From: Atriophallophorus winterbourni
Taxonomy: Eukaryota; Platyhelminthes; Trematoda; Plagiorchiida; Microphallidae
Assembly (NCBI GenBank): GCA_013407085.1
Contig: JACCGJ010000573.1
Location: forward strand, 62,001-126,000
DNA length: 64,000 bases
Reading direction: 5' to 3'
The translations under genes and the position numbers were made by a program. The notes beneath the pieces were generated by a model that was not told the origin of the DNA, did no database searches, and was given only the letters and a program-made list of their open reading frames with translations. Positions 1 to 11,204 of the stretch are shown piece by piece; the stretch's first letter is position 1, and each line of letters opens with the position of its first letter.

Positions 1-300
1 GTCGACTGTGTGCGAATGTGAGAGCGGTTAAATTGGATTGCTTCCCTGAGGAAAGAACTTCACACATGTCAACTCACCAGTAATCAAAACTGCAGTTGCA
101 ACGCTAAGAATGTTTATTGAGTATCAGCAAACCAGGAGCAGTAACGTATTGTAACCGATATTTTAATGTGTTCTGTTTTGTTATCTTGTATTTCCTAGCA
201 TATATCATATTCACAATGTTTTAAAACAGCTCTGATTTTGTAATTTTATACCATAGAGAGCGCTAAATAATGCATAATTTGTTTTCTTTTTATAAATTAG

Positions 301-318
301 AAAATGTTCCGTACAAAG
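301..318 (+). CDS. Candidate 18-bp micro-exon
   Basis: A pyrimidine-rich tract ends in AG at 299-300 and a consensus donor GTAAGT starts at 319, enclosing 18 bases. The length is a multiple of three. In phase 1 (two leading bases, one trailing) it reads N-V-P-Y-K; phase 0 is also open (K-M-F-R-T-K). It could be the most 5' visible exon of a plus-strand gene running to about 9.9 kb, because its phase fits the exon at 3677. Nothing upstream identifies a promoter or first exon. One copy with splice consensus alone is weak evidence. Confidence 0.3.
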
Positions 319-1260
319 GTAAGTTACCCCCAGAAAAAAATTAATGGTGAAATTAATGGTGAGATGATTTGCCAAACGTTTGCAAAATTAATCAAACTAA
401 ACACATAAAACACAGAGAAACATTTGGCGGTTATGAAATCACGTGCGACACTACATCGATAGGAAAGTGATCATCATTCCAACCGGAATACCAAGATAAA
501 TGGCAGGTGAACTTACATGAACTAATTACCTAATAAATCAGCACTAAACACAAAACGCAGTGATACATATTTTTCTCTTTATCGCTCAGGTTTTAGGTAA
601 TTTTTCCCATCAGTTTATTGTGACACGTTGTGGTAAGATGTGTAAACGATTGAGTAGTGACCAATGATCTCACGTCGATATTGTGAAACCTGAGCACAAA
701 TTCTCACGACCGACTGCCATGTGAAGACTTGGATGTCAACTGTGAACGTGGATGCTGTTAAAGACCTCGTCCCCAACGGTCGAAGTTTGACACGTGAACA
801 GATAAACATGTGATACAATCCAGCTTGCTATCAATGTGCGTGGGCTAGTGTGTCTCAAGATATCAGTGAATTCGGCTAATCCACCGGTGGAGCCAATCGC
901 CCAACTTTTAAGTAAGTAAGTGTGTAGTTTTGACGAAACGACGATGTAAAACAGTGCTGCTTCGCTAGTTTTGGTATGACCGACTTGAAACAAATGCCAG
1001 TATGTTGGAAGAGATGAAAAGAGCATCGGCTCTAGGGAAAATGTGAAGGCCTAACTAAATGATTCGTATCTGTACAAACCAACCTTGAGGTCGATGGTTC
1101 GCGCATAACAAACCTTCACATGCGTTCAGACAGTTTGCGAGAATGATTCAAACATCAGTTTAATCAGCACCCACCTTCAGACACCTTCAGACACCAACGA
1201 CATTCCCAATGGTCACACATCACCCAATCACATTTGCAATGGTCAGTGTCGCTAGCTCCG
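319..1260. other. No gene recognised
   Basis: Only overlapping short open frames on the minus strand (615-1026) that resemble no family I know. I see no RNA gene and no recognisable transposon domain. Confidence 0.5.
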
Positions 1261-1299
1261 CCTAATGTCTAAGAAATGCCGATAGAAATCCTATTTCTA

Positions 1300-2495
1300 A
1301 AGCGACAAAAGGAACCGGGCTCCGATGAGAATTTGATGGCGCTACAATCGTAGCAAAATTGCTCGAACTGTTCTCGAATGTTTGGGTGGACGGGGTGGTA
1401 CCCGACCATTGGGGTGAATCCCTGATAATACCAGTCCATAATAAAATGAGCAAGAAAAAATATTTCATCTATTGCGGAATATCACTTATCCTTCTTCGCA
1501 GATTTCTATAATTTCTGGAGAAGCAAGCGGGTTTCCGTTCAAGGTTTGTGTGTGCAGATAAGATCATTGTTCTGCGTCTGTTGCTAGAACACCGACAGCT
1601 GCATTGGCGTAAAACCATAGTGCAGTTTCTGGATTTTCGAGCTGCATTTGTTTCGATGGATAGTTCCGCCTTATGAGAGTAAATAATTCCCAATGAAATT
1701 TCACCAAAGTTCGTTGCTATCCTCTTGGATTCATACGGTCACCCAATGAGGAGCGTTAGAGAGGGACATATTAACTACCAAATTTTGCTATAAATGATTT
1801 TGTTTTCGGTGTTGTAGTTCAAATATTCAGGACGTTTGGCGGTTGTTAGGGGTGAGAAAGAGAAGGACATCACGTTCAGAATTGCTAAGGCCATGCTGGC
1901 ATTTTCCAGATTTAATCGCCTCTGGAAGACGCGGTATTTAGTCCTGATATTAAAAAGCAATTTCTATTCCACTTCGCCGCGGACATTATTGCTTCACAGA
2001 ATGAAAGGTTGATGAGTTCGCGCAGAAGAAGTTAGGAGGCCAAAGGTCATCGACCAACGTGGTTTGCGAAGAATTACTCACGTACCACGGCAAAACTACG
2101 TTTGCAAATATGAGGTTAGGCGCCGCGTTTTAGGAAACAATGACAATCGCTTTCAGACAGCTATTAACTGACGTCGTCTCCACTGGTTGGAAAACGGTCT
2201 GCTCATGAAACCTGAACGGTTACATCGCCGAGCGCTCTATGTGTCAAACAGTACAGACAAGAAAATAGTTGCTGGTGGTCAGCCGCTAACCTGGAGAAGT
2301 GGCTTGAAAATGCTCACTTCCGGTCTATCCAAGTTCTTACGGACGTGCTTGCCTGGATGGGGTAAAAGAGAAGGTGAGAGTGTTTGGCTCGACACATTGA
2401 CAACGATGGCTATGGAGCGGTATCAATGGATAAGATTGCCTCAGTTCTTCTCCCCCAGACATTGGTTTTTACTGTGAAAAACAAATAAATAAATA
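1300..2495 (+). pseudogene. Decayed RTE-type LINE, RT to 3' end
   Basis: Plus-strand translation in shifting frames recovers the order of an RTE-clade ORF2. Around 1390-1440 there is the RT entry motif (W-x-D-G-V-V-P-D-H-W then I-I-P-V-H-N-K). At 1525-1670 there is Q-A-G-F-R-x-x-F-V-C-A-D-K-I followed by V-x-F-L-D-F-R-A-A-F, which is RT domain A. At 2335-2450 comes the typical C-terminal C-L-P-G-W-G...W-L-D-T-L block. It ends in an (AAATA)n tail at about 2480-2497, as RTE elements do. There is no intact frame: several frameshifts and stops are present and the endonuclease is missing. It is inactive and 5'-truncated. The family is clear but the subfamily is not. Confidence 0.75.
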
Positions 2496-2499
2496 AACC

Positions 2500-3676
2500 A
2501 TGTATGTGAATGGACAAAATATTTTCATTGCTTTGTCACGGTTCATCTTCCGTGAATTGCACATCTCATTTTTGGACAAACGATAGCATATATTTATCAG
2601 ATTGTGCTATATATATATTTCCTGGCCTCCTGGAAAACGATGTTCTGGTGATCAAGAGTAGTATTAAGATTAAGGTTGAGCTGTGTTTCTGCGGATTTAA
2701 TTCTAGACACTGTTGTGGATCGTCATTCCCGTGAATGCCAGATGTTGATTAGAAACATATGTTCTCTAAGTTTACAATCACTGAAAAGACAATCGTAGCC
2801 TACAAACATTTTCCATGCACCCTGAGCTAAAATTTCATTCCCTATTCACGAACTAATTTATTCAGAAACTCTTTTGTTCCTTACATGGCATGATACATGA
2901 TTAATCAACCGTTAACTGTTTCAAAGTTCAATTTGATAACTGATGTTGAGATCTCCTCGTCAATGTTTTTACTTTATTTTCTAATTTCATTCGCATATAT
3001 GTCTAGGACTGGGTACCCTGACATTATTTTGGCCCAAGAAATCTATTTATTTTGCGCATCAGGCTTGAGGGCTTTTATACATGTCACTTTTTTAGCTTTT
3101 TGGAAAAATCGATATAATTTCTGAAAATTCATTCAGACTAATAACGTCAGTTTGTTCTTCTTCTTCTTCTTCTTCTTCGATGCTTATCATTTTCGAACAT
3201 CAAAATTTCATTAGACACCGAGCGGACCTAGAGGACGAGTTCTTGGTCACTTGTACTTTTATACGAAACGTGTCACAAAGACACAGCAGAGACATTTTAT
3301 TGCAAGCAATTGGATCACCATAGAAATTTCTAGATTGAAGTTATGAATTCAGAAAATATTAGTATATGATCGTTTATTTATTTTGCCAAGAACGAAACGA
3401 ATCGAAAGGGTTAAATATTTTTTTACGGAGCCTATTTCATTTAAAATGTTGGCTTCTGGTTAAATTGTAAGTTCGATTAACTGTATGCACTTCTATTACG
3501 AATTTCAGAGTAAAACCGCAAACGCCATTATCTATTGATGATGACATTTTGTGATTTTCATTGAAAACTAGTAGACGTTTTCTTGATTGGGTTGTCATGA
3601 AAATTATTTGCTAGTTTCTTCATTAATACAATGTAGACATCACTCCTTACGATAATCGGAATATTTGTTTTCGCAG
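2500..3676. other. No gene recognised; short (TTC)n tract
   Basis: Small open frames at 2510-2734 and 2897-3124 have no recognisable motif. A (TTC)n microsatellite lies at about 3151-3178. The rest looks like intron or intergenic sequence. Confidence 0.4.
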
Positions 3677-3729
3677 TGTTTCACTTGCAACTAAAAACCA
3701 GCTACGCAATAGATATTGTTTGTATTCAA
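3677..3729 (+). CDS. Candidate 53-bp exon
   Basis: The acceptor (TTTGTTTTCGCAG, ending at 3676) and the donor GTAAGT at 3730 enclose 53 bases. Read from phase 1 it ends in phase 0, which is the phase in which the next candidate exon at 5230 is open. Two frames are open, so the reading is not unique. I do not recognise the 17-residue peptide. It may link the micro-exon at 301 to the exon at 5230. Confidence 0.25.
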
Positions 3730-3974
3730 GTAAGTGTATGGAATTTGAGGTTTTTTTGTCTAAATCTAATTTTGTGTCGAGTGTGACCATTGTCGACGCA
3801 CTGTAAAAATTAAACATCGCTAAGTGAATCGAATTTGAAAACTCAAAGAAGGTACGAATATCAGGTTAAACCATTCCGTTGATTAGGTATTGACATGAAA
3901 AATCGATTTTATTCGGCCAATATGTCACCGCTATGCTCACAACAATCACAACAGTAACTTTATGGCGCTAGCCT

Positions 3975-4271
3975 TTGGTTTCTGTCACTTTTGTAAGGAT
4001 CTTATATGGTGAAACGGTCATACAATGTCAGTTCATTCTGCACATAGGTAGACGATACACAATACATACTGACTTTAAAATCGTAAATTTAAGTGTTTAC
4101 CCGATGCGATCGATAAGAATCGATCAACTGATTGTTATCGATTCGTGGATCAATTCATTCAACTTCCGTGACCAATCCAAGCTCTTGAAATCTTTCCCAA
4201 GAAAGTTGAATATTGATGCTAGCTATACTCCAGTCGAATTTAATCTTATCCAACTAAGCAAACTATTTTAA
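3975..4271 (+). other. Unsupported 98-codon open frame
   Basis: A 98-codon open frame with no recognisable domain and no clear splice context. In sequence this AT-rich, frames of this length arise by chance. I list it only to say that the stretch holds nothing firmer. Confidence 0.1.
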
Positions 4272-4439
4272 CTTGAATATATAAATAGATCAATGTTTGG
4301 CTGAAATGAAAGACAATTGATGAAAATGTGGAAATAAATCTAGGTTCGTTTCGACATTAGTCAATCTTTAACGTTCCGAATAAAACAGAAAAATAATGAG
4401 CAAACCGTTTCGTATTAGCTGAAAGAATCAGCCAAATTA

Positions 4440-4700
4440 TATGCACAAAACCGGTCGTGGGGCGTGTGTGTGTTTCATGGTTAGGGGTTTAACACCATTA
4501 AAAATGTGTTTGGACACGTGATTGAACGAGCCTTCTCCAACAGTGGCATACAAGCACTCCTCGTTTATCATTCATCGACTGTTTGAAGCGCATGCGGATC
4601 CTGATCTTACTGTCCCTACCTGATGAGTGCAAACAGCACGAAACCGGTCATGGGGTGTGTGACGGAAAAGCATGCAAATGAATATTTGGTTATATGCTTC
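4440..4700 (+). repeat. Hammerhead-bearing dispersed repeat (subfamily I)
   Basis: This shares long stretches with copies at 44399-44752 and 60317-60670 and with relics at 39.4, 42.4 and 58.3 kb. The shared order is: an ACAGTGGCATACAAGC block, then GTTT-AAGCGCATGCGGATCC, then CTTACTGTCCCTACC, then a ribozyme-like core, then a TGTGTGA...GCATGCAAATGAA tail. A partial second copy of the ribozyme 3' half lies at 4445-4475. No protein is encoded, so this is a non-autonomous element. Confidence 0.7.
4614..4655 (+). ncRNA. Hammerhead ribozyme motif, nearly intact
   Basis: The core CTGATGA is at 4620-4626. Stem II is GTGC/GCAC around an AAACA loop (4627-4639), followed by GAAA at 4640-4643. Helix III is the minimal palindrome ACCGGT, and the predicted cleavage is after the C at 4649 (U-C). 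Stem I pairs 4614-4619 with 4650-4655 with one wobble; the pair next to the core is C-A instead of C-G. All catalytic-core residues are present. Such short palindromic helix III forms are known from flatworm and newt repeats and from Penelope-like elements, where dimers are thought to be the active form. Whether this copy is transcribed is unknown. Confidence 0.6.
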
Positions 4701-4719
4701 TAAATTATTTTCTTATGTA

Positions 4720-5229
4720 TATAAATATATATATATATGCTCAAAAATTCATTTCATAGCTTGCCTTGAACTTTCATACAGATTAGGTTGGAGATTGGTT
4801 AGCCTACACTCGTACAAGCTTGCTCAAAATCTCTTTCGGTAGCGGCAAATACGACTTTGGAAGAATTTCGTTCACACCCTCAGATATAGAAAATAAGATG
4901 CGGGTTTAGTATGCGATCAACCTACTTGTTTCTAGTTTAGCTTGTGACATGCCAAAATAATAATAAATTGTCGAATCAACTGGCAGTGAAGCCGATGTAG
5001 TAAACAACAGGGATCATACACGAAGAATAGACGTGACATGGGTTTTTGACCTTAAAAATGTCTTCGATTGTTGTTACTTTTATGTTGGCTAAAAAGACCG
5101 AGCTACTTTTGAATACTTCTTAGCAGGTTATATGAAATCGTGTCCTATTGAATGACAATTGACCAAAGTTTCTAACATCATTCACTTTAAACGGGAAACG
5201 AAATGTTAACGTTTTATTTACACTCTTAG
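4720..5229. other. No gene recognised
   Basis: Holds a short (AT)n run at 4718-4738 and otherwise unremarkable AT-rich sequence ending in the pyrimidine tract before the exon at 5230. Confidence 0.4.
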
Positions 5230-5473
5230 CTGATTCGAAAAATGAATACTGCAGAAATATTTCGTAATCTAACCACGGATCATTGCTTGATTCTCAAGTG
5301 GTTCAATCAAAGCAATTCGCTAAAAGACGTGATGCTACAATTACACATCCCATCGCATAAGGCACTTGAACAATACATGGGCGAAGATGGTCTTCTACAA
5401 TTGCAAATCGATTTGTCCCTTTTGGCTGAAACCACCGTATCTGTCTGGCACGCTCCAGATTATCCACATTATT
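5230..5473 (+). CDS. Candidate 244-bp exon, unknown protein
   Basis: An acceptor (TTTATTTACACTCTTAG) ends at 5229 and a GTGAGT donor starts at 5474. The frame is open throughout in phase 0 and ends in phase 1. An ATG at 5242 could also be the start. The translation has balanced composition and the look of a folded segment (begins M-N-T-A-E-I-F-R-N-L; later L-L-Q-L-Q-I-D-L-S-L-L), but I do not recognise the family. Joined to the exon at 3677, the pair adds 99 codons and keeps phase 1 on both sides. Direct splicing to the exon at 6750 would create a TGA across the junction, so an intervening exon is needed. One possibility is a 21-bp segment at 5753-5773 with a poor donor. Confidence 0.4.
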
Positions 5474-5979
5474 GTGAGTTTCCGTTGGATAGATGCAATT
5501 TCCAATAATTGATTGATTAATTGATTGATTGACTGAAATTTTGTTAAACTGCATACTGAGAATCGCAACACTGGCATAAACGAACGCACCATGAAGTATT
5601 ACTGGTTTCAATGAATGACTTGCCACCAAGCGTATTTCAAAATGAAGTTGATGCTAAATTCCGCAAGACAATATATTACAACAATAATACGACCATGTAA
5701 GCGCGGCGGATGTGAGCAGCACTATACATGGGTCGCATTTACGAGATTTTAGCTCTTACCCAAACAGCACTTGGTGATTCTGTTTATGAACAAACTGGTT
5801 CATTTGTAGGAACCCTATCTATATGTGACCTGACACCCCGAATTTGCTTACCACTTCTTGATTGTTTTAGGATACACTTAAATGTTTATTACCGTCACCA
5901 CCTTATTGTGTGTGAAAGTCTAGGATATTTGAACAAAACTATGCCCATAAAATGGATAATTCTCAATTTTGTTCAGTAA

Positions 5980-6749
5980 ACAATACACTGAGTTTTAAAA
6001 CTTACAAATGCAAAATATGGCAGTTTTTTTAACCTTTCTGAAATTGTTTAAAATCTTGGCCATCTTGTTTACCAGTAGACTGTATTGCATAAAATATTTT
6101 TTGTTGTATCTGATCGTAAGTCTGCAAAACGGAAAACATCTCTCGAACGTTCTTATTTGTGCCTTGTTCATGACAGGAAACCATCGACACTATTGAAGAC
6201 CTTTCAATTTGGAGTCATTGAATGAGCCACTGATCACATACCTAAGCACTTCACTATACGAATAAAATGTTAACAACGTTAGGTTTAGATTTTGCATACT
6301 ACCGAATGCACTGTCTGGACATGTGGTCAGCATTCTCGTGTGTGCATATCCAATGACTACGTCGCCCGCGAGTTCATATGTGAAATTTTAGGAAAACTGT
6401 GAAAGCAGAGACAGGTATGCTGAAAAGAAGATTGGAGATATAATAGCCTCTTGAAAAACAGCGTTTTCATTGGAAAGCAAGGTAGAGCGTAGCCTGTTGA
6501 TTTCTTACAAAAGTGCGTATTCGTGTTTATTTAAATCACAACAGCCCCAAGAGTGAATATCTTATAACATAACTGTGCTTGATAGCGAAAATCCTGCAGT
6601 GTTATCCCGCATATGTTTACGTCCAACCGATGGTTTTATTCATGAAAATCAAATCATCGAGTTCATTAGATTATGATAGAGGAAAAGACTTAATAATTTT
6701 TTTTAAATATTTATCTTTCCATATATTGCTAAGAGACTTTATGTTGTAG
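5980..6749. other. No gene recognised (possible intron)
   Basis: No recognisable domains. One short open frame (6008-6196) is hydrophobic low-complexity sequence. The 3' end forms the pyrimidine tract and AG before 6750. Confidence 0.4.
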
Positions 6750-6812
6750 GAATTAATAATTCCGTCTTAAAAGTTTTGCATGATCCCTCTTGCAACGAGA
6801 AGAAATATTTAG
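6750..6812 (+). CDS. Candidate 63-bp exon, phase 1-1
   Basis: The acceptor TTATGTTGTAG ends at 6749 and the GTAAGT donor begins at 6813. Of the three frames only phase 1 is open (I-N-N-S-V-L-K-V-L-H-D-P-S-C-N-E-K-K-Y-L). The length is a multiple of three, so the exon is symmetrical and can be skipped without a frameshift. This is the exon type that characterises schistosome MEGs, although 63 bp is above the usual micro-exon size. The next candidate at 8127 has matching phase. Confidence 0.4.
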
Positions 6813-8126
6813 GTAAGTTTGCTCAAACATAATACCCCAGGTTGTTATTGGTGTCAAAAATTATAGGAACAAGCAAGAAGGGACCGAATTCTTTAACACC
6901 TACTCTATCTGAACTTGGAATTTAGATGTCGCAACACCTGTTGTGATCAAATGTTTGAAAATAAAATTTGAAATCTTGTCCCTTCAACATGTGAAATCTA
7001 GGCGTTGATCGCTCAGTTTGACGATGTAATGTAATTTATTATCAAGAATTTTGAGGGCTTTGTGCTTTCGTTTGATGAAGCGGAATCACACTAAACGTTG
7101 CAAATCGACTAGGTATCACACATCGTCATGAACCCGTGCCAGAGATCGATATTCATAAATCAGATTGCTAAGTCACGTGAAACATGATGGTTTGTACAAT
7201 CATCACGTGGTTGAGATAGATGACAAGGTCGAAATGACAAGGTCATAATCGATCTGTAGAGGCCAAGGAAGTAACTTGTTATAAGGTATTATTTTTCACG
7301 TGAATTCGAAGGGTAATAAATACTCGTGTTCGAATTTTGAGAAATGTGAACATAGTTTGAACCACCTCAGACTGTGACAATACACAGGTGACATGAATAT
7401 CAATTGATGTTGTGAAATCAATTATTTGATAGGTTTTCTTTACTGGTGTGATCCAATTTCGCTACCCAATTGGCCTCTTTGCCTTATCTATGTGCAACTC
7501 GGAAAAACCTATTGTGTGCATGCAAATGTTGATTGATTATATAGAAGAAGAACAAGAAGGCTTTATTCGTTAATACAAACTTTCAGCGAATTAAATTAAT
7601 TTAACCACACAAGTTTTTAATGCGAATAATGAATATGACAGAAGAGTTAAAGTTTAATTGGAAAATTTGAGATTGTCAGTCACATTCGATTCCAAAAAAG
7701 CTTCGATTTCGTCTACACCGGTATTAAGCGTTGTGATGGAAGTTGACGAATTGTAAGCATCCACATGCACAAGTTTTCTTTTCCATTTTTCTGGCCGGCG
7801 CATCAAATCCCCCATTTTTTTAAAAATTGCACAGCATTAAAAGCGTGCGGGGCATCTAATGTTTTTCGATCACATAGAAATATGTTAAAAAGTTTAAAAA
7901 GCTAAAGGGTTCCATTTTGATTTTAAAAAAATAAAAATGCGTAGAAAAAGTTATTTGAGCACGGCCGATTCAAAGGCCCCGCTTCCATTTCGATTGTGTA
8001 ATGTTGAATGAACGATTCAAGAATGTTTGCATTGGATATGCAAATAGTTTGGTGGGTTTGTTTACAAAAGCTTAATTATGTATTTACATGTTATGCAATC
8101 GTTAATTTCAATATATTTTCCTGCAG
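6813..8126. other. No gene recognised (possible intron)
   Basis: AT-rich, with no transposon domain and no RNA gene visible. It ends in the pyrimidine tract TATTTTCCTGCAG before 8127. Confidence 0.4.
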
Positions 8127-8162
8127 ATTATGTTCACTATGGCAATCAAACGAACATAGTCA
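8127..8162 (+). CDS. Candidate 36-bp micro-exon, phase 1-1
   Basis: A strong acceptor (ATATATTTTCCTGCAG) ends at 8126 and a GTAAGT donor starts at 8163, enclosing exactly 36 bases. Phase 0 contains a stop; phase 1 is open and reads Y-V-H-Y-G-N-Q-T-N-I-V. Size, symmetry and phase match MEG micro-exons. The preceding exon ends in G, giving Asp at the junction. This is the best-supported piece of the 0.3-9.9 kb model. Confidence 0.45.
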
Positions 8163-8274
8163 GTAAGTCCAATATTATGTACAAACCTATCATTACAATG
8201 AATATCACGTAAGGATAGATATTATAATACCGAAGTCCTCGAGTGTATAAATAATATAGTCTAACACAAAAAGC

Positions 8275-8400
8275 ACATTTGCATTCATCTCCATCACATA
8301 CACACGCCCCAAGACCGGGTTTGTGCTGTATACACTCATCAGGTTGGGCCAGTAGCATCAGGATCCGCATGAGCTTGAAACAGTGGAAGAATGGTAAACA
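8275..8400 (-). repeat. Degenerate hammerhead-bearing repeat
   Basis: A minus-strand copy of the subfamily I repeat. The reverse complement has C-T-G-A-T-G-A, a GTG...CAC stem II and the GGTC/TTGGGG side, but the conserved GAAA is changed (CAAA) and helix III is altered, so this copy should be inactive. It also contains the GATCC...CATGAGCTTGAAACAG block shared with other copies. Confidence 0.5.
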
Positions 8401-9595
8401 AGTTGCGCTTTAAGGTCAATCATTTCAAGTAAACTGCTCAAATGCATTCAATCTGAAACCCGAAAAATGTTGAGTTTGCGAACGTCGCCGTCAATCTACT
8501 CTGTGCTACTTGCTCTTGTGTTGTGACGGAGCGTATATTTCTGCATATCATTCGATATATTGTGATAAGCGGCCATCGTTAATGCACTTTTTACATTATA
8601 TCCTATTGTATTTTGATTCAATATCGCCATCGTTCCTATCCTTTGGGGAGATCTGATTACTTTCTCCACAAATGGAATCGAGCCTCTCACATGTGAAACT
8701 GTTATGGGCATGAATTATGCCGCTAATATTGGTTACCACGATAAACAAACAATATTCATTATACAGGCTTCATGATTTATATTATTAGAGGAATCTACAC
8801 CAGAGGTTTTTTTCAATTCAAATAAATACGCGTGCTGATTCTGACAGGTCAGAATATGCGCTAACTCCAGAAGTCATACGACTAGACTTGCGTTAGTTAG
8901 GAACAACCGCCCTGAAATAGACGTGATTTAATTCTCAATTCAAAAGACAGGATATACTTCATTTTGGGCAAAACCAGAGAGGTATAAAAGAACGAATGTT
9001 AGACATTTTAAGCAAAAGCTCGGCGGATAAAAGTTTATGAAACTCGTTGTTTGCATAGGATATTTCCCTTTTCATGACAATATCATATGCACAAATATGA
9101 ATCCAGGCGTTGCTTCTTATATGACAACGGTGCAAGCTTCTAAAAGGTGATTAACCAACATCAGTTCCTTTTGATAGGACACGGTCTACGTAATAAACCT
9201 AATTATTTTTCACGTCAAGAACCTTATATTCATGCTTGTATGGGTTTTGTAATGTCAGTGGTAAGGAATAGTGTCTCAAAATGGCTTACTGTTGTTTTAG
9301 TTCTGGCACAACGGTCGTAATGTTCTGGATAAGGTGCATAGTTCATCTTTTCTACTTAAAATAGATTTGCATGTCATGTCATAATTATTTTGAAGGCTTA
9401 ACAAGAAAACCTTGAATTGATTTATGTGTTTTACCATTCATTAATTCACAGATTTGCGTGCTTCTTACTATACGCATTTGGGTTCGGATCTGTTCACGCC
9501 AATCAACATTTGTAAAGAGGTTAGTGAATTTTAACATTGCGGAGATGGTCTATATCTAGCTCAATATTTACTACGGATATCTTTAAAATTTTCAG
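8401..9595. other. No gene recognised
   Basis: No domain, RNA gene or clear repeat copy seen. It ends in TTTAAAATTTTCAG, the acceptor of the candidate exon at 9596. Confidence 0.4.
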
Positions 9596-9912
9596 ATGAG
9601 GGAAATGCTGTACATGTCAGAAGATATCATGGAATGTTCCAGTATTACAGACCCCACTATAGCAAATCTAGTGATCATGGTACTGAACATCAATATAAGG
9701 AACTACCCACATGTAACATATCCGTTTTGGAATGCACCTCTTTTGCTGTTGAGAGATTTCCGAGAACGAAACCTCACACGAAAGATGAACATACGATTGA
9801 TGTCAAAACGAAAAACGTTTCTCTAACGCTTCTTGCAGCTTGCCGTGTTTTTAATTTCAATAAAAACTTTTATGTTCAGCTTCATTATGTTCTTATTATG
9901 ACTGAAATTTGA
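9596..9912 (+). CDS. Candidate terminal exon, 105 codons
   Basis: From the acceptor at 9595 the phase 1 frame is open to a TGA at 9910-9912. It starts E-G-N-A-V-H-V-R-R-Y-H-G and includes P-T-C-N-I-S-V-L-E-C. Its phase fits the 36-bp exon at 8127 (junction Asn). There is a loose resemblance in order (two cysteines, then a Pro/Arg-rich turn, then V-S-L-T) to the terminal exon at 47691. Doubt: it lies immediately 5' of a CsRn1-like element and contains AATAAA at about 9859, so part of it could be the 5' LTR. Frames this long also occur by chance. Confidence 0.3.
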
Positions 9913-10064
9913 ACTGGGTTGAAGGTGCGTTTTTGTCTGCATAGTATGTTTGTGATTTCAAGAAAATCTCAGTCCGCTTTCCATAATCGGAGACATGATC
10001 CCGAGTTTACTTTTTTTCGCACATTCTCCCATATTTTGATATTCTCAGTCTTTAATTCTTTGCA

Positions 10065-10658
10065 ATGACGTCTAATAACTTCAGCGACACAGCCCACTGC
10101 TCTAATATTTTCAATTTTACCTTTCCACCTTTCGGTACGCATAATCCTCGTCTATGGTTCGCTCAAGCTGAAGCAATTTTCGAATTTAGACGCATTACTA
10201 AACAGGAGAGTATGTACAACTTTGTTGTTGCACACTTACCCATCGAGGCCGCTACAGAGGTCGCCGATATCATTTATGATAAACCAAAATCCGACCCGTA
10301 TACCACACTGAAAAATGCGTTGATCAACAGAACAGCCGCATCAGACGAGCAAAATCTGCGTACATTGTTAGCAGGAGTAGAAATTGGTGACAAAACACCT
10401 TCTCAGCTGTTACGTCATATGATGCACCTTCAAGGGAAACAACCCCTGAATGAGTCTGTTTTACGTGAACAATGGTTGCAAAGCTTACCTGTAGATTTGA
10501 GAAAATCTCTTTCTGTTCTCGAGAAAGATATACCTCTACAGAAGCTAGCAGAAACCGCAGACCAAGTTCACTCAATGTACAGAACCGAGTCACCATCTAC
10601 CCTACAAGAAGTCACATTAAATCCTGTGGTGGAGACTGAAGTACAAGAGCTTAAGTAA
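10065..10658 (+). CDS. CsRn1-like Ty3/gypsy gag
   Basis: 197 codons from ATG at 10065. The sequence matches the short Gag of CsRn1-clade flatworm elements: N-terminal P-R-L-W-F-A-Q-A-E-A-I-F, a middle P-Y-T-T-L-K-N-A-L-I-N-R-T segment, and late L-R-E-Q-W-L-Q-S-L-P. Gag forms the particle shell that packages element RNA. It ends in TAA at 10656, but the same frame continues into the nucleocapsid-protease part at 10671, so the stop is probably a mutation in a fused gag-pol frame. About 70 bp upstream (near 9996) TGATCCCGAG resembles a tRNA-Trp-type primer binding site, the primer reported for this clade. The 5' LTR is not delimited. Confidence 0.9.
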   Translation: MTSNNFSDTAHCSNIFNFTFPPFGTHNPRLWFAQAEAIFEFRRITKQESMYNFVVAHLPIEAATEVADIIYDKPKSDPYTTLKNALINRTAASDEQNLRTLLAGVEIGDKTPSQLLRHMMHLQGKQPLNESVLREQWLQSLPVDLRKSLSVLEKDIPLQKLAETADQVHSMYRTESPSTLQEVTLNPVVETEVQELK

Positions 10659-11204
10659 CAAGTCGCTGCATTGACCTCACAGATTTCAGCCCCAACAAAG
10701 ATGTTCAACGATCGACCATCAAGACTTAGTCGCAGCCGAACGCGCACTTCAAACAGGAGTTCATCCCGAGACCGCTACAAACGTGAGCACAGCCTATGTC
10801 ATTATCACCGCCGATTCGGCTCAAAGGCTAGAAAGTGCTTGCCATCCTGTAAACTGTACAAACCAGGGAGACTTCAACGCCAGGCAGTAACCGCGACGAC
10901 TTCACCTGGCAACAACATTAGTCGCCTATTTTATGTCACTGATTGTTCGAATAAATTGCGTTTTCTCATTGATACGGGTGCTGAGATAAGTCTAATTCCG
11001 CCCACACCGCAGGAACGCAAGAACAGAACCTCATTGACATTACAGGCGGCAAACGGTACGCAGATCACCAGGTTCGGCCAACGTTCACTAACTTTAAACC
11101 TAGGCCTCAGACGTGATTTCCGTTGTATCTTTATCGTTGCAGACGTGCGAAGCGCTATATTAGGTGCAGATTACTTGCACACTTCAACTTTTCTGTCAAT
11201 TTAA
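10659..11204 (+). CDS. CsRn1-like nucleocapsid and aspartic protease
   Basis: Same frame as gag, after one stop. An Arg/Ser-rich stretch is followed by [18 protein letters not shown], the unusual CHCC zinc motif of the CsRn1 clade (about 10791-10850). A retropepsin motif [12 protein letters not shown] follows near 10961-11000 and I-L-G-A-D at about 11157-11171. The frame ends at 11202. The expected connection to RT (a Leu-His-x-F sequence) is broken by a one-base shift near 11175-11185, and RT continues in another frame. Confidence 0.88.
   Translation, partial: QVAALTSQISAPTKMFNDRPSRLSRSRTRTSNRSSSRDRYKREHSLCHYHRRFGSKARKCLPSCKLYKPGRLQRQAVTATTSPGNNISRLFYVTDCSNKLRFLIDTGAEISLIPPTPQERKNRTSLTLQAANGTQITRFGQRSLTLNLGLRRDFRCIFIVADVRSAILGADYLHTSTFLSI

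Noticed and set aside
615..1026. Overlapping minus-strand frames of 67 and 96 codons
   Set aside because: No motif, no splice context and overlapping frames of chance length for AT-rich sequence.
5753..5824. A 72-bp exon reading from the same acceptor as the 21-bp candidate
   Set aside because: It ends in T before the exon at 6750 (begins GA), which would create a stop, and the GTGACC donor is poor.
7540..7565. Pol III promoter or SINE head near AGAAGAAGAACAAGAAGG
   Set aside because: Only a purine-rich run; no A/B box pair could be recognised.
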